DNA of 20,783 bases from Mesotaenium endlicherianum (Eukaryota; Streptophyta; Zygnematophyceae; Zygnematales; Mesotaeniaceae): positions 6,759-27,541 of the forward strand of contig WELA01011906.1 of the NCBI GenBank assembly GCA_009602735.1, given 5' to 3'. How positions within the stretch are numbered: position 1 is the stretch's first letter; each line of letters begins with the position of its first letter. Positions 16,198-20,783 of the stretch are shown piece by piece. Made by a program: the position numbers and the translations under genes. The notes below the pieces were generated by a model, which saw nothing but the letters and a program-made list of their open reading frames with translations, was not told the DNA's origin and made no database searches.

Positions 16198-17676
16198 ATG
16201 GTTAGCACAAGGTCTCAAACTAGCAACTCCCGAGACATGGAGAACCAGGATAACGAGAATGTCGAAAACCAGGCGGAAAGCCATGTAGCGGGAACCCGTA
16301 CCTATTCTGAAGCAATAGCAGATACTGCAGCTAGAGAGGCTGCAGATGAGGCAGCTGCTATTGCCGCAGTCGCAGCACAGCAAGTTGAGGAAGGGAGAGC
16401 CAGATTAGAAGCTGAAAAAGTAGCAAAGGCCGCTGAAGATACAGAAAGGAGAGAAGGACAGCCAGCTGATGAGCGCACTGTTGAAGAACTTATGGCATCA
16501 AGGGCCAATGTTCTGAACTCACCTCTTGCTGTACAACTCAATGTACCCCAAGGTCAAATACGTGACCGGCTGAATGCGGCAAGAATTGCTGCTGCAGGAG
16601 CGAGAGGGATTGTTGAGGACACTACTCAGCGAGTAGATGCCAATGCTGCTGCTGCATTTGCTAATCTACCACCCCAGAGTGTAGACTTGGGAGCGTTGTT
16701 CGTTCAGATGCAGTCGCAAATGGCGACCATGTATCAGTCCCAGCAGGAGGACAAAAGAATCATAATGTCCCTACTGCGGGACAGAGACCAACTGGGGTCT
16801 CAAACCACTAGTGGTGGTGGCCGAGGGCCTAGTAAGCCCAAGCCGAAACCTCCCCAGGACTAAGATCCTGAGGGAAATAGAAAATGTTATTTGATCAAGT
16901 TTCTCGCGGATGTTGAGCAGTGGCTGGAGAACTACCCAGAATTGCAAGATTACGAGAAGGTCAGGCACACCGGTGCGCTACTGAAAGGCAGTGCCGCAGA
17001 CTGGTGGCTTTACTGGGAAGAAGAGCGTAAGGCTCGGCAACTCGGTGACCCTATGTGGGTAGAGTTTGTCGAGAAGTTGCATGAGAAGTTTGATGTCATC
17101 AACCAGCAGGAGAAAGCTATCTATGCGATGATCTCCCTGACACTGAAGCAGACCACTTCAGTTGCTGAGTTTGCTCAAAAGTTCCAAGAGAACATGATGA
17201 AGCAGCCAGATTTGCCAGAACGGTATAGGATAGCGTACTTCAGGTTTGGCTTGAAATCCGAGATCTGTGGTCATTTTGCTGAGAAAAAGTATGAGAAACT
17301 GGCTGACTTGATTCAGGATGCTGACGCCTGGGATCAGCAGCAGTTCAATCACAAGCGCCAGAGTAATGCTTTGGTGTCTAAGATTGTCAAAAAGCCCCAC
17401 GGTTCCTACAATACAATTGAAAGAGACCGGGCTGAGGATGATCAGGGTGATGAGTACGAGTATGAGTATAATGCTATACAATCTAGAGGGAAAGGTGGTC
17501 ACTCTCCAGGTGGCTATGGAAGAGGTGATGGTAGGACTAAGCCGAGACCAGCCTCAGCAAAATCTGTTTGCTTCCATTGCCAGCAGTTGGGCCACAGCAG
17601 AGAGCAGTGTCCAAACAAGAAACTTCCAAAGGTTGAGAGAAAAGACCAGCCTTTAAAAGACAGCAACAGTCAGTAA
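16198..17676 (+). pseudogene. gag: gag of element P (one nonsense codon)
   Basis: 492 codons from ATG 16198 to TAA 17674-17676. It is interrupted only by TAA at 16861-16863, where the other copies have Tyr (TAT) in the PQDYDPEG motif, so the frame is otherwise whole. Domains: an N-terminal TRSQTSN segment, an Ala/Glu-rich coiled coil (about residues 45-90), a Gly/Lys/Pro linker (GPSKPKPKPPQD), a Retrotrans_gag core (about residues 225-380, with ADWWLYW and YRIAYFRFGL), an Arg/Gly-rich stretch, and the CCHC knuckle CFHCQQLGHSREQC. It is the best-preserved gag in the window and the reference for reading the other three. Confidence 0.92.
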
Positions 17677-18443
17677 TCCAGTCTACTGACTGTGAGGATG
17701 CTAGAGATAGTGAGTCGTCACTAGCTGCCCTCGTAGCAGGTATTATGGGTCCTGCTGAACTGGATTCACTATGCATGCCTGACAACCAGATAAAGGAGAC
17801 CATCAGCAATATAGACCTCCAGAGAGTGCACACTCTGGATGATCTTGTTCCACCTGATGTCCAACATTTCTTTGCTACGTCAGGAGAACAATGCGAAAGT
17901 CAGGAAAAGACAGTCCTCCCTATCCTACTGCATTGCATGATTGCAGGTAGGAAGGTGAGGGCATTTGTTGACGGAGGGGCGTCACATACTTTTATCCACA
18001 AGGACTTAGTTAAGCGGCTAAGGCTGCCTACTGTCACCCAAGGGAATAGAAAAATATTCCTGGAGATGCCTCAAGTATCCCGGGAGGAGTTATAACCAAG
18101 CCTATTGAGGTCCAGTTAGGTTCTGGCATTGCAGTTCTAACTAAAACGCTTACATTTGAGGTACTCAACACTGGCTTTTATGATCTCGTGCTAGGCAGGT
18201 CTTGGCTTAATAGACATCAAGCTGAAGTGTGTTGGAGCAGAGGTACAGCTAAAGTGAGAGGAGCCAGTGATGGGCAGACTGACTTGGCACCCACCAGTGC
18301 TCTTCCTCTTGTCGTGTGTGGATGGCAAATGAAGGAAAAGAAGAGGCTTCCAGAAGGATGCAAGTTGCTAAATGCAATGGAGTTCGTCAAAAGCTGGAAC
18401 CAGAAGGAAGACAGAATGTTATGTCTGCTGCTAAGAGAGGTAC
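17643..18443 (+). pseudogene. pol: protease and pol linker of element P
   Basis: Opens in the -1 frame relative to gag. It runs through MGPAELDSLCM and the catalytic FVDGGASHTFI (Asp intact, with H and T as in plant-type retropepsins) to KIFLEM. There a 1-nt loss in a T-run near 18060, compared with element M, shifts the frame. The following frame (18063-18443) then carries GGVITKPIEV and VLGRSWLNRHQAEV and continues into the linker before RT without the stop seen in M. It is cut at 18443 by LTR H. Confidence 0.85.
17652..17693 (+). promoter_or_regulatory. -1 ribosomal frameshift signal at the gag-pol overlap
   Basis: Slippery heptamer TTTAAAA (17652-17658) is correctly phased on the gag frame (T TTA AAA). 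A 7-nt spacer (17659-17665) leads to a perfect 10-bp stem, ACAGTCAGTA (17666-17675) with TACTGACTGT (17684-17693), around an 8-nt loop. The gag stop codon lies in the stem and loop. Pol is open in the -1 frame across it. This matches the textbook design of -1 frameshifting in retroelements. Function is inferred. Confidence 0.75.
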
Positions 18444-19123
18444 TGTAATGAATCAGTATATTAGTGGATATAATATTCATTTAAATATAATAGTTAATTA
18501 AGTTCAGCCTGCTGAACTTTAGTTAATAGTCAGTCTGCTGGACTTTACATAATTATCAGTTTAATGACTCAGTCGAAGGCAGCCGGCTGAAAGTCCATAT
18601 AAGTCAGCTGGCTGACACATTCTTTGACAGCAAGCTGACTTCCGTACTCGGTAGCAGCGAACTGCCTTGATATGCATCTAAGTGCGATATGCTAGATGAA
18701 TAGCCAGATGACATCCCTATGATGGATGGCTATTCGGGATGATGGGAGATGGCGGTGGATTTGGTTAACCGAGGTCCTACCAACGTGGTTAACTCCCGGG
18801 TAGGCGGTGCCATCGCACTGACCGTTGAACAGTAAACTCATTCCATGTACATATGCTAGGCATTGCCCTCGAGTTCGGCATTCGGAAACGAGGCCAACTC
18901 TCTTGTACAGCTTACTGAGAGAGATCTGAATCCAAGGCGAGAAGCCATTGATACGCACTGTCTTCTAACCTTGCTTATGTATGAGTTTACTGATTTGCGT
19001 TATTGATGCTAGTTTACTCTCATTTGACTGACGAGTATTATTCACTGCTAGTGTATTGTCCTTTGCCGTTTAACCAGCCAACGGAAATCGCCATAAAGAT
19101 TACTTGTTGATATAAAGATCTTT
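18444..19123 (+). repeat. LTR H inserted in element P pol (3' end lost)
   Basis: Starts TGTAATGAATCAG at 18444 right after ...GAGAGGTAC and runs colinear with the other LTRs to AAGATCTTTA. It then goes directly to CCTCCTCAACCTGAAG, the continuation of pol. About 40 bp of the LTR end (through TTCATTTCA) are missing, so the expected 5-bp duplication is not complete and only TAC is shared. It is best read as a solo LTR that later lost its 3' edge. Confidence 0.85.
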
Positions 19124-19459
19124 ACCTCCTCAACCTGAAGAAGTGGTTGAGAAAAAGGTAAGCCCTCCGGAGCACCCTACTGCTGAAAAAATTGTTGCTC
19201 AGTACACTGATGTATTTAATATGCCTCCAGGACTACCCCCTAAGAGGAAAGTGAATCATAGGATTGATCTATTACTTGGGAGTCAGCCACCTTGGCAACG
19301 CACGTATGGCTTGTCTTATGTGGAGAGCGAGGAGTTGAAAACACAGATTGCAGAGCTAGAGGAAAATGGTTATATTTCCCCCAGTACATCACCTTACGGC
19401 GCACCCATCCTATTTGTTAAGAAAAAGGATGGCAGTATGCGGATGTGTGTGGATTACAG
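19124..19459 (+). pseudogene. pol: RT N-terminal fragment of element P
   Basis: Continuation of pol after LTR H. Landmarks are [24 protein letters not shown], the [10 protein letters not shown] segment, [27 protein letters not shown], all before the RT palm. It stops at the DYRALNR motif (19457-19459), where the sequence jumps into gag. No palm catalytic residues, RNase H or integrase follow. Confidence 0.9.
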
Positions 19460-20781
19460 CTGCTATTGCCTCAGTCGCAGCTCAGCAAGCTGAGGAGGAG
19501 ATAGCTAGACTAGAAGCTGAACAAGTAGCAAAGGCCGCTGAAGATATACAAAGGAGGGAAGGACAGCCAGCTGACGAGTGCAGTGTTGAAGAACTTATGG
19601 CATCAAGGGCCAATGTTCTGAACCCACCTCCTGCTGTACAACTCAATGTACCCCTAGGTCAAATACGTGACCGGCTGAATGCGGCAGGAATTGCTGCTGC
19701 AGGAGCAAGAGGGATTGTTGAGGACACTACTCAGCGAGTAGATGCCAATGCTGCTGCTGCATTTGCTAATCTACCACCCCAGAGTGTAGACTTGGGAGCA
19801 TTGTTCGTTCAGATGCAGTCGCAAATGGCGACCATGTATCAGTCCCAGCAGGAGGACAAAAGAATCATAATGTCCCTACTCCGGGACAGAGACCAACTGG
19901 GGTCTCACACCACTAGTGGTGGTGGCCGAGGGCCTAGTAAGCCCAAGCCGAAACCTCCCCAGGACTATGATCCTGAGGGAAACAGAAAATATTACCTGAT
20001 CAAGTTTCTCGCGGATGTTGAGCAGTGGCATGAGAACTACTCAGAACTGCAAGATTACGAGAAGGTCAGGCACACCGGTGCGCTACTGAAATGCAGTGCC
20101 GCAGACTGGTGGCTTTACTGGAAGGAAGAGCGTAAGGCACGGCAACTCGGTGACCCTACGTGGGTAGAGTTTGTCGAGAAGTTGCATGAGAAGTTTGATG
20201 TCATCAACCAGCAGGAGAAAGCTATCTATGCGATGATCTCCCTGACACTGAAGCAGACCACTTCAGTTGCTGAGTTTGCTCAAAAGTTCCAAGAGAACAT
20301 GATGAAGCAGCCTGATTTGCCAGAACGGTATAGGATAGCATACTTCAGGTATGGCTTGAAATCCGAGGTCTCTGGTCATTTTGCTGAGAAAAAGTATGAG
20401 AAACTGGCTGACTTGATCCAGGATGCTGACGCCTGGGATCAGCAGCAGTTCAATCACAAGCGCCAGAGTAACGCTTTGGTGTCTAAGATTGTCAAAAAGC
20501 CCCACGGTTCCTACAATGCAGTTGAAGGAGACCAGGCTGAGGATAATCGGGGTGATGAATATGAGTATGAGTACAATGCTATTCAGTTTAGAGGTAGAGG
20601 TGGTTCCTCTCGAGGTGGCTATGGAAGGGGTGGCGGTAGGACTAAGCCGAGACCAGCCTCAGCAAAATCTACTTCCTACCATTGTCAGCAGAAAGGCCAC
20701 TACAGGGAACAGTGTCCAGTCAAGCACCTGCCTAAGGTCGAGAGAAAAGACCAGCCTTTAAAAGACAGCAACAGTCAGTAA
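19457..20781 (+). pseudogene. gag: fourth gag copy, N-terminally truncated (G4)
   Basis: Starts inside the Ala-rich coiled coil (AAIASVAAQQAEEE), lacking about 55 N-terminal residues, the LTR and the PBS. It is then open to TAA 20779-20781 with no stop or shift. The long frame starting at 19366 is a chimera whose first part is RT read out of frame. The Retrotrans_gag core is intact. The zinc knuckle has Ser in place of the first Cys (TSYHCQQKGHYREQC), which would break metal binding, and GSAADWW is CSAADWW. TTTAAAA is kept at 20757-20763. The window ends 2 nt after the stop. Confidence 0.88.
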
Positions 20782-20783
20782 TC

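Larger units (their letters stand above)
15334..19459 (+). mobile_element. element P: plus-strand chromovirus, 5' part
   Basis: Order: 5' LTR (with an inverted segment), PBS, gag, protease and the first part of RT, with an LTR (H) inserted in pol. It ends abruptly at 19457-19459, where the RT sequence switches to the inside of another gag. It inserted into the 5' LTR of element M, probably with a duplication ACTAA or similar at 15329-15333. The right end and 3' LTR are not in the window. Gag is very similar to the next gag at 19457-20781. Confidence 0.8.

Noticed and set aside
19366-20781. 471-codon ORF as a novel fusion protein
   Set aside because: Its first 30 or so residues are RT sequence read out of frame, joined to gag at a recombination point. 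The rest is ordinary gag.
1-20783. tRNA, rRNA, CRISPR or bacterial operon features
   Set aside because: No cloverleaf, rRNA block or regularly spaced repeat-spacer array was seen. All recognisable genes are eukaryotic transposable elements.

Overview
This is a repeat-rich eukaryotic window with no intact host gene, tRNA, rRNA or CRISPR. It is a nested pile of Ty3/gypsy (Metaviridae) LTR retrotransposons of one family. Their pol carries a C-terminal chromodomain, which places them among the chromoviruses. A fragment of a hAT-type (DUF659) transposase gene lies between two of them. The domain set and the tRNA-iMet-like primer sites suggest a large plant or streptophyte-algal genome, but the species cannot be read from the sequence.

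Layout. (1) 1-2981, + strand: 3' part of element A, with non-coding DNA, a 310-bp tandem duplication, two hairpin-plus-polypurine modules exactly 1200 bp apart, and a long LTR (1719-2981). (2) 2982-5216, - strand: element G1, a frameshifted gag, a primer site and a 720-bp LTR. Element A abuts the gag end. (3) 5217-5713, - strand: hAT DUF659 fragment. (4) 5714-15333, - strand: element M, the most complete copy, with 5' LTR (truncated), gag, protease, RT, RNase H, integrase, chromodomain, an extra large ORF after pol, PPT and 3' LTR. A solo LTR (5787-6504) sits inside the 3' LTR with a clean 5-bp duplication (AATAA). (5) 15334-19459, + strand: element P, which broke into M's 5' LTR. It has an LTR with an internal inversion, gag, part of pol, and another LTR (18444-19123) inserted in pol. 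(6) 19457-20783, + strand: a fourth gag fused to P's RT by a 3-bp microhomology.

In a working element, gag makes the capsid and nucleocapsid. Pol follows in the -1 frame and supplies protease, RT/RNase H and integrase. A slippery TTTAAAA, a 7-nt spacer and a 10-bp hairpin that contains the gag stop are visible at the gag-pol overlap. Every copy here is broken by stops or frameshifts, or by insertions and missing parts.

The least ordinary content is the extra ORF of M (ORF3, 7306-8978), which lies between a matched LTR pair and is bounded by two near-identical polypurine tracts. The frameshift module and the hairpin next to the PPT are also notable. All three N characters sit in short direct repeats and look like unmerged contig overlaps, so some apparent breaks may be assembly errors. 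Similarity and identity statements are by eye.
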